Shown: piece after piece, positions 8,260 through 17,083 of the stretch | Layout of the letters: each line of letters starts with the position of its first letter | Numbering within the stretch: the stretch's first letter is position 1 | Assembly: GCA_964536415.1 (NCBI GenBank) | Contig: CAZHXN010000002.1 | Location: 48,652-112,651, forward strand | Length of the DNA stretch: 64,000 nt | Direction of reading: 5' to 3' | From: Trichothermofontia sp964536415 | GTDB taxonomy: Bacteria; Cyanobacteriota; Cyanobacteriia; B231 | Program-made: the position numbers and the translations under genes | Notes under the pieces: generated by a model | Told to the model about the DNA's origin: nothing | Database searches by the model: none | The model's input: only the letters and a program-made list of their open reading frames with translations

Positions 8260-9852
8260 CTAGGCGATCGACTGCATCACCTCCACCGGGCGATCCGAGG
8301 GGGCAGGCAGGGCGATTGGGGCGTCTGGTTGGAGGGTGGCTAACTGTTGCTCAATTTGCGATCGCACAATCTCCCGGTACTCCAAAAAATGCTCGTTATG
8401 GGCACAGACGGTTAAGTAGTGAGTCCAAACGGCTGGATTCTGGCGCAGCATACCAAATAAGTGATGCCAGAACTTCCAACGGGTGCGTCGTTTGATCCCC
8501 TGCCGCCAAACGACGATCGCCAGTGCCCGCAGATCAACTAAACTGGGCCATTGGAAAGGCCGTTTGGCTCTGGGTGCCCCCATCATTAGAAAATGGCGAT
8601 AGGTGCGGTCTAAATATTTCTCTGGATCGTAGAGTTCCCAAAAGGCTTCCACATATTCCCTGGCAATTTCTGCGACCGGACGGGTCGGCACAAAGTTCAT
8701 CAACGTGGTTTGATTCAGGTTGCCACTGCGATCGCGCAAGCGTCCTTCCTTTTCCAGCCGATGCCACAGGGCCGTATGGGGCAAGGCTTGGAGCATCGCA
8801 AACGTGGTGGTGGGAATCCCCGTAATTTCGGCAAACTCGATAATTCGGCGTCCGGCCCCCGGCTTTTCACCATCGAAGCCAATAATGAATCCCGCCATCA
8901 CGCGCAAGCCTGATTTGACGATCGTCTGTACCGAATCGACTAACGAACTGCGGGTATTCTGGAACTTCTTGGTTAAGGACAGGCTTTCTTCATCCGGCGT
9001 TTCAATACCCAGGAAAACCGCATCAAAATAGCAGTCCACCATCAGGTCCATTAGCTCCTGATCCTGGGCCAGATCGACTGAGGCTTCCGTGTTAAACGCA
9101 AAGGGATACTGGTGCTCTTCCTGCCACACCTTGAGTTCCTTGAGCAACAATTTAACGTTGCGCTTGTTGCCAATGAAGTTGTCATCGACCATAAACACCC
9201 CTCGCCGCCAGCCCAACTCGTAGAGGGTATCGAGTTCCTTTAACAATTGCTGGGGGGTCTTCGTCCGGGGTTTACGGCCATAGAGGACAATAATATCACA
9301 AAACTCGCACTGGAAGGGGCAGCCCCGCGAAAACTGCACCGACATGGAGTCATAGGCATCCAACTCCAGCAGGTCGTAGCGGGGGACTGGCGTTTCGGTG
9401 ACATCAGGCTTTTCGCCATTGGACCGGAAGGTGCCCTGGGTGTCGCCCCGTTCTAGGGCCTCAACAAACATCGGTAGCGTGATCTCGCCTTCATCCAAAA
9501 TCAGGTAATCCGCCCCGGCGGGTAACACTTCCTCCGGCATGGAGGTGGGGTAGGGACCGCCCACGGCCACCCGTTTGCCCCGCCGTTTTGCCTCCCGGAT
9601 TTGGGCCAGTAGGTCTTCCTTTTGCACAATCATGGCTGAGCAAATGACCAGTTCGGCCCAGTCCCACTCGTCCTCGCGCACGTCGCGCACATTGCGATCG
9701 ACGAGCTTAAACTCCCAGGTTTGGGGCAAGATTGCGGCTACCGTAATTAATCCCAGGGGGGGCAACAGCACCTTGCGATTGACCAACTCCAGAATTTTCT
9801 CGTAGGACCAAAAGGTCTTCGGAAATAACGGATAAATCAATAGGGCCCGCAT
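8260..9852 (-). CDS. B12-binding domain radical SAM protein (DUF4070 C-terminus)
   Basis: A 530-residue enzyme. Residues about 1-135 form a cobalamin-binding-like Rossmann domain (PPLGLITVAAILPQ, GGPYPTSMPEEVL), lacking the classic DxHxxG. The radical SAM core follows with the cluster motif CPFQCEFC (Cys178, Cys182, Cys185), then GVFMVDDNFIGNKRNV and FLGIETPDEESL. The C-terminal 200 residues match the DUF4070 extension common in cyanobacteria. It is expected to bind a 4Fe-4S cluster and SAM and perform radical chemistry, possibly methylation. Substrate unknown. Monocistronic and convergent with the DUF760 gene. Confidence 0.9.
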   Translation of the reverse strand: MRALLIYPLFPKTFWSYEKILELVNRKVLLPPLGLITVAAILPQTWEFKLVDRNVRDVREDEWDWAELVICSAMIVQKEDLLAQIREAKRRGKRVAVGGPYPTSMPEEVLPAGADYLILDEGEITLPMFVEALERGDTQGTFRSNGEKPDVTETPVPRYDLLELDAYDSMSVQFSRGCPFQCEFCDIIVLYGRKPRTKTPQQLLKELDTLYELGWRRGVFMVDDNFIGNKRNVKLLLKELKVWQEEHQYPFAFNTEASVDLAQDQELMDLMVDCYFDAVFLGIETPDEESLSLTKKFQNTRSSLVDSVQTIVKSGLRVMAGFIIGFDGEKPGAGRRIIEFAEITGIPTTTFAMLQALPHTALWHRLEKEGRLRDRSGNLNQTTLMNFVPTRPVAEIAREYVEAFWELYDPEKYLDRTYRHFLMMGAPRAKRPFQWPSLVDLRALAIVVWRQGIKRRTRWKFWHHLFGMLRQNPAVWTHYLTVCAHNEHFLEYREIVRSQIEQQLATLQPDAPIALPAPSDRPVEVMQSIA

Positions 9853-9955
9853 GGCGATACTCCTGGCAACGGTTTGGCAAAGACTTGGGCAAAGGCTTTG
9901 ACGAAGACTTTATTACACTCACGATAGCACTTACTCCCTAGTCTAATGGAGAGTT

Positions 9956-10393
9956 TTAGCGCTTTTGCGGGGAGGGGCGCTGGCCATAGTGGCGGTACTG
10001 GAGGTAATCGGCCAGGACACGATCGTGATCAAAACATAGACTTTGGGGCAAATTCCAGGGTTCAAAGATGCCCACCCGTAACGCATCATCCTGAGCCACA
10101 GGTTCCCCGATCGCTGTGGCAATGAACACCACACTCAGGGTATGCTGGCGCGGATCACGCTGGGGGTCGGAGTATACATACAGTTGGTCAATGAGTGTCA
10201 CGCTTAAACCCGTCTCTTCCTTGGCTTCCCGACGGGAAGCCGTTTCTAGCGTTTCCCCATAGTCCACAAATCCGCCGGGGATGGCCCAACCGAGGGGTGG
10301 ATTGCGACGTTCAACCAGGACGATCGGGCGATGGGGGCGATCGAGCAGTTCAATAATAATGTCAACGGTGGGAACTGGATTGCGATAGGTCAC
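9956..10393 (-). CDS. Nudix hydrolase
   Basis: A 145-residue Nudix protein. The Nudix box GX5EX7REUXEEXGU is complete: Gly41, Glu47, Arg55-Glu56, Glu59-Glu60, Gly62, so metal-dependent cleavage of a nucleoside diphosphate derivative is expected. The substrate cannot be told from sequence; the short form with RNPPLGWAIPGGFVDYGETLE resembles ADP-ribose pyrophosphatase-type or NudF-like members. The start is GTG at 10393-10391 (MTYRNPVPTV). It is divergent from malQ. Confidence 0.92.
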   Translation of the reverse strand: MTYRNPVPTVDIIIELLDRPHRPIVLVERRNPPLGWAIPGGFVDYGETLETASRREAKEETGLSVTLIDQLYVYSDPQRDPRQHTLSVVFIATAIGEPVAQDDALRVGIFEPWNLPQSLCFDHDRVLADYLQYRHYGQRPSPQKR

Positions 10394-10545
10394 AGCAGCT
10401 TACCGGGCAATGGACCGGGCGATCAAGGACGAGGGTATTAAATATTGTCAGCGTTGCGCGTTTCGCTGATCCAAAACTGTAGACTAACCTCTAGACTTTT
10501 GGCAAAGTCTCCCTTGTCGCAGTAATCCACGTTTGAAGTAACCCA

Positions 10546-12045
10546 ATGCCTTTTCCTAGAGCCAGCGGTATTCTCCTCCATCCCACCTCCTTCCCCAGTC
10601 GCTTTGGAATTGGGGATCTGGGCCCCGGTGCCTACACATTTATTGACTTCCTTGCCAATGCGAAGCAGCAACTCTGGCAGGTGCTTCCCCTGGGACCCAC
10701 TGGGTTTGGCAACTCGCCCTATATGTGTTACTCCGCCCTGGCGGGCAATCCCCTGCTGATCAGCCCGGAGTTGTTGCGGGATCAGGGGTTGCTCAACAAT
10801 GGGGACTTGGACCAGTATCCCCACTTATCGCCCGATCGGGTTGAGTACGAAGCGGTGGAGCGGCTGAAATACCCCCTATTGCGCCGTGCGTTTGAGAATT
10901 TCCAGGCCCGTAATGATGCGACCCAGCGATCGGCCTTTGCCGCCTTCTGTCAGCAACATGCGTCCTGGTTGGATGACTATGCCCTGTTCATGTCCCTCAA
11001 GGAGGTCTTTAAGCTCAGTTGGAACCAGTGGGATACGGCGATCGCGTGGCGGCATCCTGACGCCCTAGCTCACTGGAAATCCGAGCTACAGACTGAAATT
11101 CAATATCGCCAATTCCTCCAGTTTGAATTTTTTAGCCAGTGGGCAAAGCTGCGCCAGTATGCCAACGATCGCGGCGTGCGCATTATCGGCGATATTCCCA
11201 TCTATGTCGCCCACGACAGTTCCGACGTGTGGGCGAATCCTAAAAACTTCCGGCTGGATGAAGCGACGGGTGAAGCGGCCCAGATGGCAGGGGTTCCCCC
11301 CGATGTTTTCAGCGATACGGGCCAACTCTGGGGAAATCCGATCTATAACTGGGACTACCAGCGGCAGCAGGGCTTCCAGTGGTGGGTGCAGCGATTCCAA
11401 AGTTTGTTGGAATTTGTCGATGTGATTCGCGTTGACCACTTCCGGGGCTTTAGTGCGTATTGGGCAGTCCCCCAAGGGGAAGAAACGGCGATGAACGGTC
11501 AATGGGTGAATGCCCCAGGACATGAACTCTTCCAAACGTTGCGTGATCGCCTGGGTGGCCTCCCAATCGTGGCCGAGGATTTGGGCATTATTACGCCGGA
11601 TGTCGAAGAACTGCGCGATCGCTTCGAGTTCCCAGGGATGAAAATCCTCTTGTTTGCCTTCGACTCCGGCAGCGATAACCCCTACCTGCCCTTCCAATAC
11701 ATCCACAACTGCATTGTTTACACGGGTACCCACGACAACAACACGACGATCGGCTGGTTTAACGAAGCTGAGGACTGGAAGCGGCAGGCCTTTGAGCGTT
11801 ATCTGGGTCGCTTTGGCCACTGGGGGATTCATTGGGACATGATCCGGCTGGCCTTGAGTTCCGTCGCCGACTGGGCAATTCTGCCCCTCCAGGATGTGAT
11901 TGGCCTGGGGGGCGAAGCCCGCATGAACTTCCCCGGCACTAGCCAGGGGAATTGGGTCTGGCGCTACCGGGCCGAGATGCTCAATGGCGAAATGGGCGAC
12001 CGCCTCCGCCAAATGACAGAACTCTATGGCCGTGCGCCTAGTTAA
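10546..12045 (+). CDS. malQ: 4-alpha-glucanotransferase (amylomaltase, GH77)
   Basis: A 499-residue GH77 enzyme that disproportionates alpha-1,4-glucans and takes part in glycogen and maltodextrin turnover. Seen: RASGILLHPTSFPSRFGIGDLG at the N-terminus, GFGNSPYMCYSALAGNPLLI, and the catalytic regions IRVDHFRGF (nucleophile Asp), VAEDLG (acid/base Glu) and THDNNTT (stabilising Asp). The normal cyanobacterial/plant D-enzyme length is matched. Start ATG 10546. A 334-codon open frame on the opposite strand (11086-12090) is a codon-bias shadow. Confidence 0.97.
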   Translation: MPFPRASGILLHPTSFPSRFGIGDLGPGAYTFIDFLANAKQQLWQVLPLGPTGFGNSPYMCYSALAGNPLLISPELLRDQGLLNNGDLDQYPHLSPDRVEYEAVERLKYPLLRRAFENFQARNDATQRSAFAAFCQQHASWLDDYALFMSLKEVFKLSWNQWDTAIAWRHPDALAHWKSELQTEIQYRQFLQFEFFSQWAKLRQYANDRGVRIIGDIPIYVAHDSSDVWANPKNFRLDEATGEAAQMAGVPPDVFSDTGQLWGNPIYNWDYQRQQGFQWWVQRFQSLLEFVDVIRVDHFRGFSAYWAVPQGEETAMNGQWVNAPGHELFQTLRDRLGGLPIVAEDLGIITPDVEELRDRFEFPGMKILLFAFDSGSDNPYLPFQYIHNCIVYTGTHDNNTTIGWFNEAEDWKRQAFERYLGRFGHWGIHWDMIRLALSSVADWAILPLQDVIGLGGEARMNFPGTSQGNWVWRYRAEMLNGEMGDRLRQMTELYGRAPS

Positions 12046-12242
12046 GAAACGGTTACTCTGATAGCGATCGCAATCCTCAGTTGTCGGCACTCACACAAGT
12101 ATCAACGGGGTAGGCATCCGGCCTGCCCCCGAACCCGCCCCACGGTTAATCATGGTGTAAATGGTGTAACAGGCTGACCCGCGACACACACGCTCAGCCT
12201 AACTTCGAGGAGGACTCGCACCGGCTTTGCCTTCATCCCAAC

Positions 12243-12260
12243 GCTCCCCGTCAGGAGCGT
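12243..12260. terminator. Small hairpin between convergent malQ and rodZ-like genes
   Basis: ACGCTCC and GGAGCGT (about 12242-12261) form a 7-bp stem around CCGTCA. There is no T-run on either side, so it is at best a weak bidirectional terminator. Confidence 0.25.
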
Positions 12261-12281
12261 GCGGGGCCTTCGCAAAAGCAG

Positions 12282-13127
12282 TTAGAACCGCAAAGGCAGG
12301 GGTAAACTGGCGGTTTGGGCTTCCGACTCAAAGACCACTTCCTCAACGGCCCCTGGCTCACCCAGACGCTCGTCCTTGCCGTCATTAAAACTGAGCAGAA
12401 CGGCTCCCGCATCCCCCGCCCGGACAACAAGCTGTTGATTCGCCGCCCATTGTTGATTCGTCCCCGGCTGGAGCACACCTTCAAAGGCGGTCTGACCATC
12501 CGCCACCACGCGAATCCACGATTGAGAGACCAGGGTTACCCGAACCCGCAAAGGCTTGCTGGGTTCGGAGGGGGGAACCTTAGCCTGCTGGGTGGCGATG
12601 TTCTGGGCTGCAATGGCTGGCTCCTGCGCTTCTGAAGGCGGCAATTCTGAGGTGGGCATGGCTTCGGTGAGGCTGGGGGTCTGTCCCGTTTGCCCGATCG
12701 ACGGATTCACCAGAGACGAGAGGCCATTCACCGCACAGACCACGATAAAGATATAGATCAGGTACAGGTGAAAGGGGCGTAATTGCGCAACGGGCAATTG
12801 TATCCCGGCCAGGCGAGGTCCCTCGGCACGAATAATATCGCCGGTGGGAAACTGCTGGGCCAAGGGTGCGCCCTCTAGCCCTAATGCCTCAGCAAAGCGA
12901 CGAATAAAGCCCTGGATATAGACCGGCTCCGGTAATGCCTCTAGCCGTCCCTCTTCGATCGCTTGTAGTAAACGGGCCTGCACCAGGGTCCTGGAAGCAA
13001 CATCCTGGAGGGAGAGGGCCTGTTGTTGACGCACTTCGGCCAAGTAAGCCCCAATCGTAGCCAGTTGCATGGCCTGTTCTTCTTTCAGATGAAAGCTACT
13101 TTTCCGCATGTTCCCACTCTTGCTCAT
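12282..13127 (-). CDS. RodZ-like membrane helix-turn-helix protein (DUF4115)
   Basis: A 281-residue bitopic protein. Residues about 22-85 form the RodZ-type cytoplasmic helix-turn-helix (IGAYLAEVRQQQALSLQDVA, then PEPVYIQGFIRRFAEALGL); a single membrane segment lies at about 119-136 (FHLYLIYIFIVVCAVNG); a Pro/Ala-rich periplasmic linker leads to a DUF4115-type beta domain (VTLVSQSWIRVVADGQTAFEGVL). RodZ links MreB to the cell-wall elongasome in other bacteria. Its ATG overlaps the stop of the upstream pseudouridine synthase gene (13124-13127), so the two are translationally coupled. Confidence 0.85.
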   Translation of the reverse strand: MSKSGNMRKSSFHLKEEQAMQLATIGAYLAEVRQQQALSLQDVASRTLVQARLLQAIEEGRLEALPEPVYIQGFIRRFAEALGLEGAPLAQQFPTGDIIRAEGPRLAGIQLPVAQLRPFHLYLIYIFIVVCAVNGLSSLVNPSIGQTGQTPSLTEAMPTSELPPSEAQEPAIAAQNIATQQAKVPPSEPSKPLRVRVTLVSQSWIRVVADGQTAFEGVLQPGTNQQWAANQQLVVRAGDAGAVLLSFNDGKDERLGEPGAVEEVVFESEAQTASLPLPLRF

Positions 13128-13936
13128 AGCCTGCGCTCCTCACTCGCAGTCGATATTCCTAACACCCGATACGCCTTTGGCGTTGCGAAGCGATCGCCAA
13201 CCCGTTGGGATTCGCACTTAAGGGCCGTGATCTCCGGCCCTGTCAGCGATCGCCACTGGCCAGCCGGTAGATTGCCTAATTGGATGGGGCCGATAGCGAC
13301 TCGATGCAGTTGCAGAACGGGATGCCCCAACTGGTCAGCCACCCGCCGGATTTGCCGATTTCTACCTTCGCGCAAGATAATTTCCAAACAGGTCCGATTC
13401 GAGTCCGGGCAATGGGCCAAAACACGCACGTCAGCGGGCAGGGTTTTGCGCCCAAGCAAGGAAATTCCCTGTCGCCACTGTTGCAGGATCGCCGCTGAAG
13501 GATTACCCTTAACCCACACATGGTAGGTTTTGGCCACGTGATGACGCGGATGCGTTAGGTAAAACGTGAGCGAGCCATCATTGGTTAGTAAGAGGGCACC
13601 TGTTGAGGCGGCATCTAACCGGCCCACCGGATGGAGGCCAAGCTGTTGCCACTGGGGTGGCAGTAAGCCCAAAACAGTTGGTCGCTCCTGGGGATCACGG
13701 CAGGTAGAAACCACTCCCGCTGGTTTGTGCAGCAGCAGATAGCTAAGGTCTGGGCTGACATCTGAGGATAATCGCTGGCCATCGATGGTAATCACATCCG
13801 CCTGAGGGTTAGCCTTTTGCCCTAATTGGGCCGTAACCCCGTTTAATTGCACCCGTCCCGTCAGGATCATCATTTCAGCCTGACGACGGGAAGCGATGCC
13901 TCGTTGGGAAAGGATTTTTTGCAGCCGTTCTTCCAT
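13124..13936 (-). CDS. rluB: RsuA/RluB family pseudouridine synthase
   Basis: A 270-residue enzyme that isomerises a uridine in rRNA. Residues 1-55 are an S4 RNA-binding domain (RLQKILSQRGIASRRQAEMMI). The catalytic motif GRLDAASTGALLLTNDG holds the catalytic Asp at residue 108; KPAGVVSTCRDP and the C-terminal GRNRQIRRVADQLGHPV motif complete the family pattern. I give rluB as the closest name, but RsuA, RluB and RluE/F cannot be separated by motif alone. First gene of a two-gene unit with the RodZ-like gene (4-bp overlap). Confidence 0.9.
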   Translation of the reverse strand: MEERLQKILSQRGIASRRQAEMMILTGRVQLNGVTAQLGQKANPQADVITIDGQRLSSDVSPDLSYLLLHKPAGVVSTCRDPQERPTVLGLLPPQWQQLGLHPVGRLDAASTGALLLTNDGSLTFYLTHPRHHVAKTYHVWVKGNPSAAILQQWRQGISLLGRKTLPADVRVLAHCPDSNRTCLEIILREGRNRQIRRVADQLGHPVLQLHRVAIGPIQLGNLPAGQWRSLTGPEITALKCESQRVGDRFATPKAYRVLGISTASEERRL

Positions 13937-14211
13937 AAGGGGGTGTATCAGTCAGACTCCGATTGCATCTTATCTAGCGCGACCTTTCGCCTCGTGACCC
14001 GTTACCGGTTGACCCTTGCCAATTGACCTGGGTTGGGGGAAGGGTGCCCGCCTGTGCACTGTTACCTTGAACCGTTCCTTAGTCTCCACGCAATTGGCTG
14101 TTCTATATTCAACCACGGGAGTAAAGCAATGTTAAGCACTCTTCGACATCTCCCGACAAATTTCCTGGTTAGTGGGGTTCCGGTCGGCAGGCGGGGGTTC
14201 CCCCTGCAAGG

Positions 14212-15669
14212 TTATGGATGACGCTGGATGCTGGGGGGGGCAGGCGGGTGTTGGGGTAACCAGACCTGAAGCCAAGCTCCCCCGGTTTCCGGGTGATTGC
14301 TGGCGCGGACAATGCCCTGGTGAGCCTCCACAATTTGGCGCACGATCGCCAGCCCCAAGCCACTACTGCCGGTGAGGACCGTTGCCATTGTCCCTTCCCC
14401 CGCTGGTTCCCGCGTGCTCCCCTTCGGTGACGGGGGCGGGGATGGGGCAGCTAACAACAATGGCCCAGGGTCATGCGTAAAGTCAATGCGGGTTCGGGAG
14501 GGATCAGCCCGATAAAACCGCTCAAAAATATACGGCAGATCGGCTTCCGAAAAGCCCTGGCCTTTATCGATGACGCTAATCTGTACCCAGGTTGAGTCGC
14601 TGGCAACCCCATCGCCTGCTCGGAGGGGGCGTCTCCCCACCCCTAACGGGGCAGTCGCCTGGATCTGCACTTGAACTCGCACCTGACCCCCCAGTGGACT
14701 GTATCTAATACTATTATCGAGCAAATTTGCCATGACCCGATAAAGACAGGAGTAGTCTCCCCAAAGCATTAGGGAGGCCGGTCCATGATATTGCCACTGA
14801 ATTTGACGCTTTTGCGCTAGGGGATCAAGGCTATGCCAAACAGAATGGATGAGATCAACCAGATCAAAGTGGGTGTACTGGAGACAGGTGGTGGCTCCCC
14901 GTTCCAGTTGGGTCAGATCCAGGAGATCCTGGACTAGGGTACTCATGCGGATCACCTCCTTGATGACGCGATCGGCCCAGTGGTGTAAGTCAGGATCTAG
15001 CCGATTTTGAATGGTTTCCATCACCAGCCGAATTGAGGTGAGGGGTGTTTTTAATTCGTGGGCCAGGTCCGAAAAGGCGCGATCGCGTTGCTGTTGTAGT
15101 TGGAGGACCTCCTGACGGTCTTCCAGAAAGACACCAACTTGGCGGTTAGCTAGGGGAATACCCAACCCCCGCAGGCGCACGCTCGGCGTGGGGGTGGGAG
15201 CATGGGGTGAGATCGCCAAGTGAGAGAGGTGGAAGGTCCACTCCTGTTCAATCGGGCTTTGGCTTTGGCGGGTTTGGGCAATCAGCTGATCCAATTCATA
15301 GGAGCGGACCACTTCCAGCAGGAGGCGGGGCCTGATGGCTTCCCAGGTCTGAATTTGGAGTAACCGATAGGTCTGGGCATTACACCAAACGAGCCGATCC
15401 TCAGCGTCTACCTGCAAATACCCCACCGGCGCCTGATGCAGGATTTGTTTCCCAGTCTCCAGCGCCTGTTCCAGGTCGGCACAGTGCTGCTTGTGAAGAT
15501 TGATTGCCGCAGTGAGTCGCGAGGTCAGGGGTAGGGCGACCTGAAGCGCATCGGATTTGAGATCCTGGACAAGCAATCGTAGCTTGCGATCGAACCACCA
15601 GTGGTAACCCAACAGGCAGAGGAGACCAATGGCTAACCCTTGCAGGAATGCTAATAGCACGCTTCCCAT
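14212..15669 (-). CDS. sphS: Phosphate-sensing histidine kinase, SphS/PhoR-like
   Basis: A 485-residue sensor kinase. Residues 3-24 form a membrane anchor, about 70-190 a PAS-like region (ILHQAPVGYLQVDAEDRLVWCN), and HisKA has the phospho-acceptor His204 in FSDLAHELKTPLTSIRL. The HATPase has an N-box LLDNSIRYSP, a G1 box IDKGQGFSEADLPYIFERFYR and a G2 box GSSGLGLAIVRQIVEAHQG. Between the F and G2 boxes lies an extra Pro-rich stretch of about 35 residues (AAPSPPPSPKGSTREPAGEG) not usual in the family. It sits downstream of sphR on the same strand, which supports the Pho assignment. It is expected to activate SphR at low phosphate. Confidence 0.85.
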   Translation of the reverse strand: MGSVLLAFLQGLAIGLLCLLGYHWWFDRKLRLLVQDLKSDALQVALPLTSRLTAAINLHKQHCADLEQALETGKQILHQAPVGYLQVDAEDRLVWCNAQTYRLLQIQTWEAIRPRLLLEVVRSYELDQLIAQTRQSQSPIEQEWTFHLSHLAISPHAPTPTPSVRLRGLGIPLANRQVGVFLEDRQEVLQLQQQRDRAFSDLAHELKTPLTSIRLVMETIQNRLDPDLHHWADRVIKEVIRMSTLVQDLLDLTQLERGATTCLQYTHFDLVDLIHSVWHSLDPLAQKRQIQWQYHGPASLMLWGDYSCLYRVMANLLDNSIRYSPLGGQVRVQVQIQATAPLGVGRRPLRAGDGVASDSTWVQISVIDKGQGFSEADLPYIFERFYRADPSRTRIDFTHDPGPLLLAAPSPPPSPKGSTREPAGEGTMATVLTGSSGLGLAIVRQIVEAHQGIVRASNHPETGGAWLQVWLPQHPPAPPSIQRHP

Positions 15670-15733
15670 CCCGCTAATCTCTGCTGTTAATCCGCGTTGA
15701 CGGACCGATCGCGATCGGTCAAAGTTTACCCCT

Positions 15734-15752
15734 TTCTTAAGCTTTAATTAAG
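15734..15752 (-). promoter_or_regulatory. Pho-box-like direct repeat upstream of sphS
   Basis: On the minus strand CTTAATTA (15752-15745) and CTTAAGAA (15741-15734) are direct repeats starting 11 bp apart, about 65-83 bp before the sphS ATG. Cyanobacterial Pho boxes are tandem CTTAACCT-like octamers at 11-bp spacing, so autoregulation by SphR is plausible. Only two repeats are seen and each is an imperfect match. Confidence 0.4.
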
Positions 15753-15901
15753 AGTCATCTTGATCTCTGTCTCTTTAAAACGGTTCCCGTCGGGTCCCTG
15801 TTGGAATGTTTCTCACTGCTATCATAGCCTGTTCATCTGGCCAGGTTAAGATCCCCCCAGCGGGGTTCCCTGACAATGGGCTGATCCCGTGGGGACCTGA
15901 G

Positions 15902-16705
15902 TTAGCCAAAGCGATAACCGAAGCCTCGCACCGTGATCAGATAATCTGGATTACTGGGATCAACTTCTAACTTTTCACGCAACCAGCGAATGTGGACATC
16001 TACGGTTTTGCTATCGCCCATAAAGTCTGGCCCCCAGATGCGCTCTAGCAATTGTTCCCGCGACCACACCCGCCGGGGATAGCTCATGAACAGTTCCAAC
16101 AGGCGAAATTCCTTGGGCGATAGGTTCACCTCCGCCTCGCGAACCATCACCCGACATTCCTGGGGGTACAGGGCAATCTCTTGGAAGCGTAGGATCGCGG
16201 GTTGATTTTCGGTTTGGCTGAGCCGATAACGACGCAAGAGCGCCCGACAGCGGGCGACTAACTCCCGCATCCCAAAGGGTTTGGTGAGGTAGTCATCCGC
16301 ACCAACCTCTAGCCCCACGACCCGATCGGTCTCTGATCCCCGCGCACTCAGGATCAAAATGGGGACATTATTCCCCTCCCGTCGCATCAAGCGGCAAAGA
16401 TCTAAGCCGTTGATACAGGGCAGCATCAAGTCAAGAATCATCAGATCAAAGTGGGGGGGCAGGCTGGCCACCTCTGGAGCCACTCCCAACCGCTCACGGG
16501 TTCCCCCTGCGGGGGCAGCAGCGGTTCCCTGGGCCACCAGGGTGAGGGCTTGCCGCCCATCAGCAGCTACGACGACCTCGTAGCCTTCTTCCCGGAGCGC
16601 TAGGGCGATTGCCTCGCGAATTAATTCTTCATCTTCGACCAGCAAAATACGACCAAAGTTCAGGCTCGTTTCCGGTTTGGTGGCTTCTAGTAACGGCATA
16701 AACAC
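15902..16705 (-). CDS. sphR: Phosphate response regulator, SphR/PhoB-like (OmpR family)
   Basis: A 267-residue response regulator. The receiver domain has acidic pocket EDEE, phospho-acceptor Asp92 in LMILDLMLP, and the LTKPFG lysine; the C-terminal winged helix (about 170-267) includes LSPKEFRLLELFMSYPRRVWSREQLL and DVHIRWLREKLE. A roughly 25-residue Ala/Pro/Gly-rich insertion (about residues 60-85) lies just before the phosphorylation strand, longer than in typical relatives. Start ATG 16705, or ATG 16699. sphS follows after 232 bp. Expected to control phosphate-starvation genes by binding Pho boxes. Confidence 0.87.
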   Translation of the reverse strand: MFMPLLEATKPETSLNFGRILLVEDEELIREAIALALREEGYEVVVAADGRQALTLVAQGTAAAPAGGTRERLGVAPEVASLPPHFDLMILDLMLPCINGLDLCRLMRREGNNVPILILSARGSETDRVVGLEVGADDYLTKPFGMRELVARCRALLRRYRLSQTENQPAILRFQEIALYPQECRVMVREAEVNLSPKEFRLLELFMSYPRRVWSREQLLERIWGPDFMGDSKTVDVHIRWLREKLEVDPSNPDYLITVRGFGYRFG

Positions 16706-17083
16706 TACTGTTCTCAGTCCCAGGCAAGTTTGACCTCATGGCTCAGCCCTTGACTTCAGGGTCTGAGGAGACTGTCGTGCTTAACATAATAGGGGTATCG
16801 CCCGGTGTTGAACCTACGAGAGCCAACTGGCTGACGGTGTTGGGGCGCACTGCGTTTGACCCAACCTACCCACATTAAGTTTGACAGAGCACTAGGTTTG
16901 GTTCCTGGCTTTGGTCCTATGAGGTCTTGTGGCTCCGCCGACGCAGCCCCTGGAGTCGGGCCTATGGGTAAGGCTGCCCCCCTCTGATTGGCTGAATCAG
17001 CAGGTCCAATCGCGATCGCGGCGACCGGCTCATCGCTATCCTAGCACCTTGATTTACTCCCACTGACATTACTTAACCGAGGC
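16706..17083. other. Intergenic region upstream of sphR
   Basis: About 380 bp without a gene. On the minus strand, TATTATG followed by TTAAGC near 16781-16795 could be a -10 region for sphR. I see no RNA gene, repeat or convincing ORF in the rest. Confidence 0.4.

Noticed and set aside
11086..12090. A 334-codon open frame on the minus strand opposite malQ
   Set aside because: malQ is complete with all catalytic motifs; the opposite frame has no recognisable domain and is a codon-bias shadow.
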